A stretch of DNA of 64,000 nucleotides from Solibaculum mannosilyticum (GTDB taxonomy: Bacteria > Bacillota > Clostridia > Oscillospirales > Acutalibacteraceae). The stretch is from the NCBI RefSeq assembly GCF_015140235.1, contig NZ_AP023321.1:310001-374000 (forward strand). The letters are read 5' to 3'. This document shows positions 33,806 to 42,848 of the stretch, piece by piece (within the stretch, counting starts at the first letter, position 1; each line of letters opens with the position of its first letter). A program made the position numbers and the translations under genes. The notes beneath the pieces are model-generated. The model saw nothing but the letters and a program-made list of their open reading frames with translations, searched no databases and was not told where the DNA came from.

Positions 33806-35419
33806 ATGAAACAACAGATTTACAATACTGCACTTTATCTTAGGTTAAGCCGAGATGATGAATTACAGGGCGAAAGTTCCAGCATTACCACACAAAGAAG
33901 TATGTTGCGTCTATATGCAAAAGAACATCATTTGAATGTCATTGATGAATATATTGATGACGGCTGGTCGGGAACAAATTTTGACAGACCGAGTTTTCAA
34001 AGAATGATTGAGGATATAGAGGTAGGAAAAATCAACTGTGTTGTAACAAAAGACTTATCACGACTTGGCAGAAATTATATTATGACAGGACAATATACAG
34101 AATTGTATTTTCCCAGCCATAATGTCCGTTACATAGCGATTGATGACGGTGTAGACAGCGAAAAGGGCGAAAGTGAGATTGCACCATTTAAGAACATCAT
34201 CAATGAATGGGTGGCAAGAGATACGAGCCGTAAAGTGAAATCAGCCTTTAAGACAAAATTTGCAGAGGGTGCGTATTATGGGGCTTATGCTCCGTTAGGA
34301 TATAAGAAACACCCCGACATCAAAGGGAAACTGTTGGTTGATGAGGAAACAAAATGGATTGTTGAAAAAATCTTCTCTCTAGCCTATCAAGGTTACGGTA
34401 GTGCAAAAATCACAAAGATACTGCGAGAAGAAAAAGTCCCGACAGCGTCTTGGCTGAATTTTACAAGGTATGGTACTTTTGCACATATCTTTGAGGGAGA
34501 GCCCGAAAGCAAGCGTTATGAGTGGACGATCGCTCATGTTAAAGCAATATTAAAAAGTGAAGTCTATATAGGAAACAGCGTTCATAATCGACAATCAACC
34601 GTTTCTTTCAAAAGCAAGAAGAAAGTACGAAAACCCGAAAGTGAATGGTTTCGAGTAGAAAACACGCATGAACCGATTATTGACAAGGAAGTGTTCTATC
34701 GTGTGCAGGAACAGATAAAATCAAGGCGTAGACAGACAAAGGAAAAGGCAACGCCGATATTTGCAGGGCTTGTCAAGTGTGCGGATTGTGGCTGGTCTAT
34801 GAGGTTTGCGACAAATAAGGCGAATAAAACACCGTATAGTTATTATTCTTGCAGTTTCTACGGACAGTTTGGCAAAGGCTATTGTTCTATGCACTATATT
34901 CGCTATGATGTGCTGTATCAAGCTGTATTGGAGCGATTGCAGTATTGGGCTAAGGCAGTACAGCAGGACGAAGAAAAGGTGTTGAACAAAATACAGAAAG
35001 TCGGCAATGCAGAGCGAATACGGGAAAAGAAGAAAAAGGCAAATGCCTTGAGGAAAGCCGAGAACCGACAAAATGAGATTGACCGTTTGTTTGCGAAAAT
35101 GTATGAAGATAGAGCTTGTGAGAAGATAACAGAACGAAACTTCATTATGCTGTCGGGGAAATATCAAAAGGAACAGATAGAACTGGAACAGCAGATAACC
35201 AACCTAAGAGAAGAATTAAGTAAAATGGAACAGGATATGATAGGTGCTGAAAAGTGGATTGAGTTAATCAAGGAGTATTCCGTACCAAAGGAACTGACAG
35301 CACCGTTATTAAACGCAATGATAGAAAAAATCCTCATTCACGAAGCAACAACGAATGAGGAGAACGAAAGAATACAGGAAATAGAGATATACTACCGATT
35401 TATTGGAAAAGTAGACTGA
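33806..35419 (+). CDS. Large serine recombinase (TndX/TnpX-like)
   Basis: A 537-aa site-specific integrase. Resolvase domain at 1-155 with nucleophile S15 (YLRLSRDDEL) and the active-site arginine region KDLSRLGRNY; recombinase domain about 165-300 (APLGYKKHP onward); zinc ribbon about 324-359 (CADC ... CSFY ... GYCSM); Lys/Glu coiled coil about 385-480. It integrates and excises the element through the TTCCCA-containing sites 40 bases downstream and 5.6 kb upstream. ATG 33806 follows AAAGGAGG. Intact, so the element may be active. Confidence 0.95.
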   Translation: MKQQIYNTALYLRLSRDDELQGESSSITTQRSMLRLYAKEHHLNVIDEYIDDGWSGTNFDRPSFQRMIEDIEVGKINCVVTKDLSRLGRNYIMTGQYTELYFPSHNVRYIAIDDGVDSEKGESEIAPFKNIINEWVARDTSRKVKSAFKTKFAEGAYYGAYAPLGYKKHPDIKGKLLVDEETKWIVEKIFSLAYQGYGSAKITKILREEKVPTASWLNFTRYGTFAHIFEGEPESKRYEWTIAHVKAILKSEVYIGNSVHNRQSTVSFKSKKKVRKPESEWFRVENTHEPIIDKEVFYRVQEQIKSRRRQTKEKATPIFAGLVKCADCGWSMRFATNKANKTPYSYYSCSFYGQFGKGYCSMHYIRYDVLYQAVLERLQYWAKAVQQDEEKVLNKIQKVGNAERIREKKKKANALRKAENRQNEIDRLFAKMYEDRACEKITERNFIMLSGKYQKEQIELEQQITNLREELSKMEQDMIGAEKWIELIKEYSVPKELTAPLLNAMIEKILIHEATTNEENERIQEIEIYYRFIGKVD

Positions 35420-35458
35420 TAATGAGGGTTCATATCTTTAACTAAGGGAAAGCGGGTA

Positions 35459-35464
35459 TTCCCA
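35459..35464. repeat. Right attachment core (attR)
   Basis: TTCCCA in GGGTATTCCCA, 40 bases after the recombinase stop; matches the left core at 28172-28177. Confidence 0.75.
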
Positions 35465-35654
35465 GCCATCTGTGAAAGAACTGCTCTATTTGATTGACAC
35501 GCTCGGTATCACGCCCCGTTTGTTTTTCGATGAGGAAACAGAATACCGAAATCCAATTTTAGTTCAGGAGATTATAGATGGCATCAAGTCGATGAACGAT
35601 CAGGATTTAGAAGCTGTTCTGCTGATGGTCAGGCGCTTGAATGAGAAAAATTGA
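35465..35654 (+). pseudogene. XRE regulator gene, 3' half
   Basis: Second half of the interrupted regulator, frame PSVKELLYLIDTLGITPRLFF DEETEYRN ... MVRRLNEKN. It continues directly from the helix-turn-helix of 28047-28171 and has no start of its own apart from a GTG at 35472 without a clear ribosome site. Excision of the element would restore the gene. Confidence 0.88.
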
Positions 35655-35746
35655 TGGACATGAAATCATGTAATTAAGATATTATACCCGACATACCGGG
35701 AATATTCAAGATGCAACATGTCAAATATAATAGGAATCACAAAGGG

Positions 35747-35962
35747 GTGGTCTCTATTATTACTTACGATCCGCTCTGGGATACCATGCGTCGAAAAGGA
35801 ATTACGACCTATTCTTTAATAAAGGATTATTCCTTCAGCAAGGGGACATTGGATTCTTTGAAACAAAACCGGAATATCTCAACCGCAACACTGAATGACC
35901 TTTGCAACATTCTTTCTTGCAGGGTAGAAGATGTTCTTCGCCACATTCCAGACAAAATATAA
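35747..35962 (+). CDS. Small XRE-family regulator
   Basis: A 71-aa Cro/CI-type protein: DPLWDTMRRKGITTYSLIKDY then SKGTLDSLKQNRNISTATLNDLCNILSCRVEDVLRHIPDK, the YozG-like layout of a single helix-turn-helix. The GTG at 35747 gives the usual family length; the ATG at 35711 is an alternative. It follows the XRE half-gene by about 90 bases on the same strand, so before the insertion the two regulators were neighbours and possibly co-transcribed. Confidence 0.82.
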   Translation: MVSIITYDPLWDTMRRKGITTYSLIKDYSFSKGTLDSLKQNRNISTATLNDLCNILSCRVEDVLRHIPDKI

Positions 35963-36008
35963 ACGACGCTTTGAGGGCATTACTGCTCACACCAAAGCGT
36001 CGTTTTTT
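35961..36008. terminator. Terminator between XRE gene and operon E
   Basis: AAACGACGCTTTG / CAAAGCGTCGTTT, thirteen-base perfect stem, followed by Ts on the plus strand. It ends the XRE gene and lies about 115 bases beyond the end of operon E. Confidence 0.9.
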
Positions 36009-36121
36009 ATATCTGCTTGCTGGCTGGCGTTACTCTAATCTTGTCGATTTACTCCATGTATAAAGTATTACTTACCTAAAATTCGGCCTTTCTATTGTCT
36101 TGTCTTTAATGGTCAACAGTG

Positions 36122-36520
36122 TTACGGTGGCAAGAATTTATAGCCCTTCCCATACACGGTTTGGATAAAGTCAGCGTTCAGCTTATGGCGCAGCTTGTAA
36201 ATGATGCTGGAAATCCCCGTCCAACTGCTGTCAAACGAATCAGGGGCGGCGAACTCATAGATCTCCCTTTTTGAAAATACCCGTCCGGGCCGCCGGGCAA
36301 GCAAATGAAACACATCGAACTCCATAGGAGTCAGCTCTATGAATTTGCCCTGCCAAAACACTTGACGGCACGCAGCGTCGATACATAAAGCCTTATAGCG
36401 CAGAGGGGCAGAGGAAAGATCCGTACACATGACCAGTTCTGTTGACTCTATGAAGGCCATGATTTTCTCTGCGGTTTCAAGATCATCTTCTTCGACTGAT
36501 AATATGAACAGTTTTCCCAC
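36122..36520 (-). CDS. Receiver-less OmpR-type winged-helix protein, operon E
   Basis: A 132-aa protein, GTG start at 36520 behind GGAGGTG. Short receiver-like N-terminus (residues 1-36) followed by a winged helix at 40-132. It differs from 13609-14007 at only two residues, and the DNA is nearly identical too, although the ABC genes of operons C and E are strongly diverged. Last gene of operon E, 37 bases after the DtxR-type gene. Confidence 0.82.
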   Translation of the reverse strand: MGKLFILSVEEDDLETAEKIMAFIESTELVMCTDLSSAPLRYKALCIDAACRQVFWQGKFIELTPMEFDVFHLLARRPGRVFSKREIYEFAAPDSFDSSWTGISSIIYKLRHKLNADFIQTVYGKGYKFLPP

Positions 36521-36557
36521 TACATCACCTCCGATAACCTCGACTGCCAGACCACTT

Positions 36558-36926
36558 TTACTTGTCCTTTAGCCCTGATTTAATTTTTTGAAAACTGTCA
36601 TCGCTGATTGCGTGCTCCATGCGGCAGGCATCCTGCTCGGCAGTCTTTGGCTCTACACCTGCATCCACCAGCAGACGGATGAAAAAGCAGTGCTTCTCAT
36701 AAGTTCTTTCGGCAACCTCTCGGCCCACATCGGTCAGGTGCAGGAAAGAGTCTTCGTCCATGGTGAGAAACCCGCCCTCTTTCAAGGTGGCTACCGCATG
36801 ACACACGCTGGGTTTCGATACATCAAGGTGCCGGGCCACATCTACGGAGCGCACCATGCCTTTCTTCCTCTTTAAGACAAGGATTGCTTCCAGATAATCT
36901 TCGCCAGATGCGTGTAATTGTTTCAT
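36558..36926 (-). CDS. DtxR-type metal-dependent repressor, operon E
   Basis: A 122-aa repressor, about 90% identical to 14046-14414. Same candidate ligands D10, E13, H79, C101, E104, H105 and an unchanged recognition helix, so both copies should bind the same DNA sites. Most differences lie in residues 15-35 and 83-88. ATG 36926 follows GGAGAGGAG, 16 bases past the ABC gene. Fe(II) or Mn(II) would be the co-repressor by family; the Cys in the C-x-x-E-H motif favours iron. Confidence 0.88.
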   Translation of the reverse strand: MKQLHASGEDYLEAILVLKRKKGMVRSVDVARHLDVSKPSVCHAVATLKEGGFLTMDEDSFLHLTDVGREVAERTYEKHCFFIRLLVDAGVEPKTAEQDACRMEHAISDDSFQKIKSGLKDK

Positions 36927-36942
36927 GGGGAGCTCCTCTCCA

Positions 36943-38691
36943 TCAAGACAGGCTCCAACCGGCAGAGTTCATACGGATACGGACGAAATCCTGATAAATA
37001 CCGGGTTGTTCCATCAATTCCTCATGGGTGCCATGCTGCGAGATATGTCCGTCACTGATGACCAAAATCTGGTCGGCGTTCTGGATGGTATTCAAACGGT
37101 GGGCAATGACCAGCAGGGTCTTACCCTTTACCAGTTCGGAGATAGCCTCCTGAATATAGCTCTCATTGTCAGTGTCCACGCTGGCGGTCGCCTCGTCCAA
37201 AATTACAATAGGAGCGTCTTTCAGAATACAGCGGGCGATGGAGATACGCTGTTTCTCACCGCCGGAGAGGGTTGCGCCGCCCTCTCCCACCACAGTCTGA
37301 AATCCGTCAGGCAGAGCCATGATGAAATCGTAGCAGCGGGCTTTCCTCGCCGCCTCATAGACCTCCTCCTCGGTGGCGTTTGGCTTGCCCATACTGATGT
37401 TGTTATAGATCGTGTCCTGGAAGAGATACACGCGCTGGAATACCATGCTGATGTGATCCATCAGCTCCGCGAGGGGGACTTGTCGGGTGTCCACGCCCCG
37501 GATGGCAACACTGCCGCTTTTCACATCCCACAGCCGGGCCAGCAGATTGGCGATGGTGGACTTCCCGCCGCCGGAGGGGCCCACGAGAGCGGTCATGCTA
37601 TTGGGGAACATCGAGAAGCTGATGTGGTGCAGCACCTCTTTGTCCTGGTAGGCAAAGGCTACATCATTGAACTGCACCTCCGGCTGGCCTGGCTGCGCTT
37701 GAGCCGGGATATGCTGTTTCCCTGTGTCCGGGAGCTCCGGCTCATCCAATACAGCCTCAATGCGGTCCAGGGCGGCGTTCATCACAGTCAGGCGGGACGC
37801 CTCGCCATAAAGCGCCTTGAGCGGCCCGAACAGGTCAAAGACGAACAGGAGGACGCCCAGCACATAGGCCAGAGAAAGGACACCGCTCCGCTCCAGAAAG
37901 ACCGACAGGCCAAAAATCGCGGCAATCCCGATTCCATAAAGGACATTCAACCCCATGGTCCACGGGGTCATCTTCCGTTCAAAGGCGAGGGATGTATTTC
38001 TGGACCGCTTGAAATTGCCGGTCAGTTCTTCCGATTTCTCACCCAGCAGGTTATAGCTCTTGATGACCCCGATGCCCTCCACAAAGGACAGCACCGCGTC
38101 CGTCAGCCGTTCGCTCTGTTCCTGGCGGCCAGCGGCTTCCCGCAGGGAAACCTTGTTCATCCCTCTGGAAACCAGCCACGCCAGGATGGTCACAAGGGCC
38201 GCGATCAGGCCCAGCTGCCAATTCAGATAGAACATGAACCCCAGCAGGACCAGGGAGGACAGCAGATAGCTCATCATGTTGCCCAGCGTGCTCATGGCGA
38301 CTTCTTCAATAAACACCATATCGGTGCTGAGGACAGAACTGATTTTGCCGATATTGCCGGAGGTGAAGTAACCCATAGGCAGTTTCCGCAGGTGTCCGCC
38401 CAGCTCCATGCGCTTCTCGGCAAACATCAGGTAGCCCGCCGCGCTCTGGAGGCTGTCGCTGAGGTAGTGGACCAGCATCTGCACCAGCACGGCCGCCGTG
38501 AGGCCAAGACCCACATAGAGGCAGGTCTGTCCGGTCAATGTTCCGGCGGCAAAGCCGCTCAACACCACAAAGGCCAGGAAGATCGGCATTTTAGACAGGA
38601 TCGACTCCACAAACGCGCAGGCAAAAGCGCCCTGAATACGCCCTTTATATGGACCAGCAAGTTTCAAAATCCTTGAAAACAGTGCAAACAT
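36943..38691 (-). CDS. Exporter-fold ABC transporter half, operon E second subunit
   Basis: Half-transporter of 582 aa: six membrane helices, Walker A GPSGGGKST near residue 373, signature LSGGEKQRIS, Walker B IVILDEAT, AHR. The D-loop reads SVDTDNE instead of the DPENE seen in most others. Ends in RIRMNSAGWSLS. ATG 38691 abuts the partner's stop codon (TAAATG) behind GGAGGGG. Confidence 0.88.
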   Translation of the reverse strand: MFALFSRILKLAGPYKGRIQGAFACAFVESILSKMPIFLAFVVLSGFAAGTLTGQTCLYVGLGLTAAVLVQMLVHYLSDSLQSAAGYLMFAEKRMELGGHLRKLPMGYFTSGNIGKISSVLSTDMVFIEEVAMSTLGNMMSYLLSSLVLLGFMFYLNWQLGLIAALVTILAWLVSRGMNKVSLREAAGRQEQSERLTDAVLSFVEGIGVIKSYNLLGEKSEELTGNFKRSRNTSLAFERKMTPWTMGLNVLYGIGIAAIFGLSVFLERSGVLSLAYVLGVLLFVFDLFGPLKALYGEASRLTVMNAALDRIEAVLDEPELPDTGKQHIPAQAQPGQPEVQFNDVAFAYQDKEVLHHISFSMFPNSMTALVGPSGGGKSTIANLLARLWDVKSGSVAIRGVDTRQVPLAELMDHISMVFQRVYLFQDTIYNNISMGKPNATEEEVYEAARKARCYDFIMALPDGFQTVVGEGGATLSGGEKQRISIARCILKDAPIVILDEATASVDTDNESYIQEAISELVKGKTLLVIAHRLNTIQNADQILVISDGHISQHGTHEELMEQPGIYQDFVRIRMNSAGWSLS

Positions 38692-40476
38692 TTAGTTCCC
38701 CTCCTTTGCGGTATGTATGTTCCATTCGGCGCTGTCCTGGGCCGCCTTCCACAGCTTTTGATATTCCGGGCAGGACTGGATCAGGTCCTGATGCTTTCCT
38801 GCCGCAACCAGTTTGCCGTGGTCTACGACGCAGATTTGGTCGGCGTTCATAATAGCAGGCAGCTTATGGGCGATAACAACCAGAGTCTTGTCCTTCACCA
38901 GTTCCGCAATCGCCGCCTCCATCTTCTCCTCGTTCTCGGGGTCAGCGTAGGCGGTGGCCTCATCAAGCACCACAATAGGGGCGTCCTTCAGGATGGCACG
39001 GGCCAGAGAAATACGCTGGCGCTGACCGCCGGAGAGCATCTTGCCCGCATCCCCCGCCATGGAGTGGATACCTTGGGGCAGCTTTTCCAGAAACTCCATA
39101 CACTGGGCTTTTCGCGCTGCCTCCAGGACCTCCTCATCGGTAGCGTTCAACCGTCCCATGCGGATATTCTCCAGCAGAGAGGTGTTGAACAGGTATTGAT
39201 CCTGCGCTACATAGGAAATACGGCTGTTCAGCGCCTCCAGGCTCATGTCACACAGTTTCTGTCCGCCAATGGAGATGCTGCCTTTCTGCGCGTCATAGTA
39301 GTGGATCAACAGCTTTGCCAGAGTGCTCTTGCCCGAGCCGGACTCTCCCACCAGGGCCGTTTTCTGTCCGGCCTTGGCCGTAAAGCTGATGTCGTGGAGC
39401 ACTTCATCCTCCACCACCATGGGCTTTCCGTCCGGGCCGGGCTGTGTCTTGGTGTAGCCAAAGGAAACATGGTCATAAACGATGGTATCATCCTTGCCGT
39501 GGAAGCTGTCCGGCGTCTGCTGAAGCTCCGGCGCATCCAAAACCTGCTCCAGCGCAGAAATCTTGTAGTTGAGCTGGGGCATGGTGGGCAGGAAGCCCAG
39601 GGATTTGAGGAGCGGCATCCCGATGCTCAGGGAGAGGCACAGCACCAAAATCAGGTCTGGCAGAGCCGACCAGCCGGCGAAGACAAACCACGCCCCCAGC
39701 GGCAGAGTCAAAATCACAGTGCAGGGAAGGAGGCTGCTGTAAATTGCCATCCAGGGCCATGCCGCCTTGTACCAAGCCAAGGTGTAATCCCGGTAATCCG
39801 AAACATCCTTGCGAAACCGCTCATAGGAGTCCGCGTCCTTGTTGAATACCTTGACGACCTCCATGCCGTTGATGTACTCAATGATGGTGTTGTTCATCTT
39901 CTGGCCGGCCATATAGTAGGGGCCCATTTTCTTCATGCCCACCGAGTACATGGTCATCATGGCGATCAGGCTGATGGGGATGGAGGCCAGAGACAGCAAC
40001 GCCAGCTTCCAGTCCACGAAAAACATAGCCACATAGACCGCGATGGGGACCATCAGGTTTGCGATTCCCTCTGGCATGGAGTGGGCCAACAGGACCTCCA
40101 GACTGTCCACATCATCGACAAACAGCTTTTTGACCGTGCCGGTGCCCTTGTCCTGGATCACGCCCAGAGGCAGTTTCTCAAACCGCTTTTGCAGGGCAGT
40201 CCGCAGCCGGAGCAGCGTGTCATAGGCGGCCTTGTGCGAAAGATTGAGCCCCCAGCCATAGAGAACAGCCTGCAAGACCAGGCACACCAGCACCAAAGCC
40301 ACCCGCAGGATAAGAAACGAAGCGTCAAGTTCCGCTCCCATCACCAGCGGAGCAATTACCTGGTAGGCCAGCACAAAGGGCAGGACGCCCATCAAAACGC
40401 TGACCAGCACCACCGCTGTGGCCGCATAGAGGCCCTTTTTATGCGGCCCCGCGTATTCAAATACCTTTTGAAACAT
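38692..40476 (-). CDS. Exporter-fold ABC transporter half, operon E first subunit
   Basis: Half-transporter of 594 aa: six membrane helices, Walker A GESGSGKST near residue 379, signature LSGGQRQRIS, Walker B IVVLDEAT, AHK at the switch. A 10-15 residue insertion (TKTQPGPDGKPMVVED) precedes the first strand of the ATPase, not seen in the other pairs. ATG 40476 follows GGGAGG, 15 bases after the double ECF ATPase gene. Confidence 0.88.
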   Translation of the reverse strand: MFQKVFEYAGPHKKGLYAATAVVLVSVLMGVLPFVLAYQVIAPLVMGAELDASFLILRVALVLVCLVLQAVLYGWGLNLSHKAAYDTLLRLRTALQKRFEKLPLGVIQDKGTGTVKKLFVDDVDSLEVLLAHSMPEGIANLMVPIAVYVAMFFVDWKLALLSLASIPISLIAMMTMYSVGMKKMGPYYMAGQKMNNTIIEYINGMEVVKVFNKDADSYERFRKDVSDYRDYTLAWYKAAWPWMAIYSSLLPCTVILTLPLGAWFVFAGWSALPDLILVLCLSLSIGMPLLKSLGFLPTMPQLNYKISALEQVLDAPELQQTPDSFHGKDDTIVYDHVSFGYTKTQPGPDGKPMVVEDEVLHDISFTAKAGQKTALVGESGSGKSTLAKLLIHYYDAQKGSISIGGQKLCDMSLEALNSRISYVAQDQYLFNTSLLENIRMGRLNATDEEVLEAARKAQCMEFLEKLPQGIHSMAGDAGKMLSGGQRQRISLARAILKDAPIVVLDEATAYADPENEEKMEAAIAELVKDKTLVVIAHKLPAIMNADQICVVDHGKLVAAGKHQDLIQSCPEYQKLWKAAQDSAEWNIHTAKEGN

Positions 40477-40491
40477 GATTTCAACCTCCCA

Positions 40492-41958
40492 TCAATGAAA
40501 ATACTGTTCCGACAGAGCTTTCAACATCTGCGGCGTGAGCCGGTGGTTTTGAACGGCCCCCTGGTCGTCCAGCTGGACCACCTCCGTACAGGTCCGGACG
40601 ATAAACTCAAAGTCGTGAGAGACCACAAACACGATCACGCCGGAAGCGGACAACTGCTCAATCAGGCGGCTGACCCGCACCATGGAGTCATAGTCCAGGC
40701 CGCTGGTGGGCTCGTCAAAATAGATCACTGGGCTGTCCTTGACGATGGCCGCGCCAATGGTGACCCGCTGTTTCTGCCCGCCGGAGAGGGCCGCCGGGTG
40801 CTGTTCCCGGTATTCGGACAGCTCCAGCGCCTCCAGCGCGGCGTCCACCTTCTCTTTGCAGTCCTCCCGAATCCCAAGAGAGAGTTCTTCCTCCACACTG
40901 CTGGCAAAGAGCTGGTAATCCGTGTCCTGCATGACCAAATAGGACAGCGCCCGGCGCTGGCGTGGGGTGAGCTTTCTGCCGTCAAAGGTGATCTCGCCGT
41001 TCCGCTGCTTCAAGAGGCCGGTCAGGATGGACAAGAGGGTGGTCTTGCCCGCTCCGTTGTGGCCCAGGATGCCGATCACATCCCCGGCGTGGGCTTCAAA
41101 GCTGACATTCCGAAAGACCTCCTGCTCTTTCGGATAAGCAAAGGAAAGGCCCTGCACACTCAGCAGGTGTTTCCCCATTGGGCGGCGTTCTTTTTCCTGA
41201 TAATGCTCCGCATCCCGCTCCGGATATGCAGTCCGCAGCCCATAGGATATGCGCGTTCCCTCCGGTAAGGAGCAAAACTGCTCCCTTGTAAATTCCTGTT
41301 CGATTTTTCCGTTTTGTATGAGAAATACCCGGTCGATTAAATCACGCAGATAGTAAAAGCGATGCTCCACCACAAAGATGGTGTATCCGTCCCGCTTCAA
41401 TTTTCCCATAATCTCCGCAAGCCGTTTGGTGGCCGCATAATCCAGGTTTGCGGAGGGCTCATCGAAGATATAGACCTTCGGTGAAAGCGCGTAGACCGAG
41501 CCCACGGCGATCTGCTGCTTCTCTCCGCTGGACAGGGCAAAGATACTCCGGTTTAGGTAGTCCGCCAGTTCCAGATCCTTTGCGGCTTTTGCGATGCGGT
41601 CAATGGTTTCCTCACGGGGGAGGCCCATATTTTCGCAGCCAAAGGCCAGTTCCCGCGTAGTGTCCGTCATGAAGAACTGGGAGCGCGGGTCCTGAAATAC
41701 CGTCCCCACCTGCCCGGCCAGCTGTGCGGGCTTCATTTCCAGCAGGGAGCGCCCATCCATCACAAGGTCGCCCTGTATCTCACCGGGATAAAAGTGCGGG
41801 ATCAGGCCGTTGAGTGAGCGGATCAGCGTGGTCTTGCCACAGCCGCTTCGCCCGGTCAGGAGGATAAATTCGCCGGTCTGCACCGTCATATCAATGCCAC
41901 GGAGGGTAAAGTCCTTGCTCTCTTCATAGCGAAAGCTGAAATTCTGAAACGAGATCAT
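40492..41958 (-). CDS. ECF transporter double ATPase, operon E
   Basis: Two fused ATPases, 488 aa. Domain 1: Walker A GRSGCGKTT, LSSGEKQQIA (Ser-Ser in place of the usual Ser-Gly), Walker B IFDEPSANLD, VEHR. Domain 2: Walker A GHNGAGKTT, LSGGQKQRVT, Walker B IYFDEPTSGLD, VSHD. ATG 41958 (MISFQNF) has GGAGGG upstream and sits beside the T-component stop; the frame to 42030 lies inside that gene. Orthologous in layout to 17901-19418. Confidence 0.9.
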   Translation of the reverse strand: MISFQNFSFRYEESKDFTLRGIDMTVQTGEFILLTGRSGCGKTTLIRSLNGLIPHFYPGEIQGDLVMDGRSLLEMKPAQLAGQVGTVFQDPRSQFFMTDTTRELAFGCENMGLPREETIDRIAKAAKDLELADYLNRSIFALSSGEKQQIAVGSVYALSPKVYIFDEPSANLDYAATKRLAEIMGKLKRDGYTIFVVEHRFYYLRDLIDRVFLIQNGKIEQEFTREQFCSLPEGTRISYGLRTAYPERDAEHYQEKERRPMGKHLLSVQGLSFAYPKEQEVFRNVSFEAHAGDVIGILGHNGAGKTTLLSILTGLLKQRNGEITFDGRKLTPRQRRALSYLVMQDTDYQLFASSVEEELSLGIREDCKEKVDAALEALELSEYREQHPAALSGGQKQRVTIGAAIVKDSPVIYFDEPTSGLDYDSMVRVSRLIEQLSASGVIVFVVSHDFEFIVRTCTEVVQLDDQGAVQNHRLTPQMLKALSEQYFH

Positions 41959-41959
41959 G

Positions 41960-42733
41960 TCACACCCTCCACAAGATGATTTCCCCGATTCGGGTCTGGT
42001 CCAGGAACAGCAGCGCCGCCAGAAAGACAACGCCCAGCAGGGACACCAGGACCTCCGGCCAGGAGAAGCGAATGGGGCGCAGGGCGTACCGTTTGCACTC
42101 CAGCTCCAGCCCCCGGGTGGTGCCGGAGGCCGCCAGCTCGTCCGTGACCTTCAGGCACCGCATCAGCAGGGGAATTAAAATATACTCAATGGTGGCAAGA
42201 GGATGAGATACCCGTTTCCACAAGGTGTCGCTGATCCCCCGGATGTCCATGGTGCTGCGGATCTGCCTGTATTCAATCCGCAGGGTGGGGATATAGCGGA
42301 ACATGACCACCAGCGGGATCGTCACCGCCTGGGGAAGCCGCATCCGCTGGAGCGCCACCATCAGGTCGTCCATATAGGTGGTCCGCAAAATCCAAAGGCC
42401 CATCATCACAATGGGAATCAGCTTCAAAAGCGTCACGCCGAACACGCTCATAATCACGCTCAGTACCGGCACCTGCACATAGCGGAGCAGGGCGTTGAGA
42501 TAGGCAACGATGATGTAGACCACAATCATCTTCAAGGCCCACTTTCCGCCGTTCCCCACGGCAATAAACAGGCCATACACCAGCATGAGCGCAAGGCTGA
42601 CCACCTCCCCAGCCAAAAAGTAACTGACAAACCCGATACAGACCAGAAGTAAAATCTTGCAGCGGGGATCTAACAGTGCCGATCCATGAAGGGGCTGCTG
42701 TTCAATGATTTGTTTGATTTGTGATTCTTCCAT
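41960..42733 (-). CDS. ECF transporter T component, operon E
   Basis: A 257-aa membrane protein with DPRCKILLLVCIGFV, several membrane helices and the coupling motif DELAASGTTRGLELE near residue 205. ATG 42733 lies 115 bases after the S gene. It connects the S component to the double ATPase. Confidence 0.87.
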   Translation of the reverse strand: MEESQIKQIIEQQPLHGSALLDPRCKILLLVCIGFVSYFLAGEVVSLALMLVYGLFIAVGNGGKWALKMIVVYIIVAYLNALLRYVQVPVLSVIMSVFGVTLLKLIPIVMMGLWILRTTYMDDLMVALQRMRLPQAVTIPLVVMFRYIPTLRIEYRQIRSTMDIRGISDTLWKRVSHPLATIEYILIPLLMRCLKVTDELAASGTTRGLELECKRYALRPIRFSWPEVLVSLLGVVFLAALLFLDQTRIGEIILWRV

Positions 42734-42848
42734 TCCAATGCCTCCCTATCCAAATCAAAGCGCGGGGCCATTTTCAGCCCCGCGCCCTGAGATCAGGCAG
42801 CCCGCTTGCCTGCGCTTGTCTGATTGACTGCCGAGGGGCTGTGCCTTG

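Larger units (their letters stand above)
28172..35464 (+). mobile_element. Integrative mobilizable element (MobT relaxase, serine recombinase)
   Basis: A 7.29 kb AT-rich insertion splitting an XRE gene. Both ends carry the six-base TTCCCA that the host gene needs once. Inside, left to right: terminator, long hairpin, membrane protein, acidic protein, oriT-like repeat, small membrane protein, MobT/Orf20-type relaxase, membrane protein, a cluster of CCCTATATGG repeats, a small protein and a TndX/TnpX-like large serine recombinase at the right end. No secretion genes are visible, so it would need a helper conjugative element, perhaps the one at 44.7-64 kb. Confidence 0.88.

Noticed and set aside
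28172-35464. Complete Tn916-type conjugative transposon
   Set aside because: It has only the relaxase and oriT-like site; no FtsK-like coupling protein, VirB4-like ATPase or other transfer genes, and the recombinase is of the serine type.
38713-41268. 851-codon plus-strand open frame
   Set aside because: It is the antisense of two ABC-family genes with clear motifs on the minus strand, has His/Gln-rich composition typical of shadow frames and no ribosome site. The same applies to the other long plus-strand frames opposite the ABC genes.
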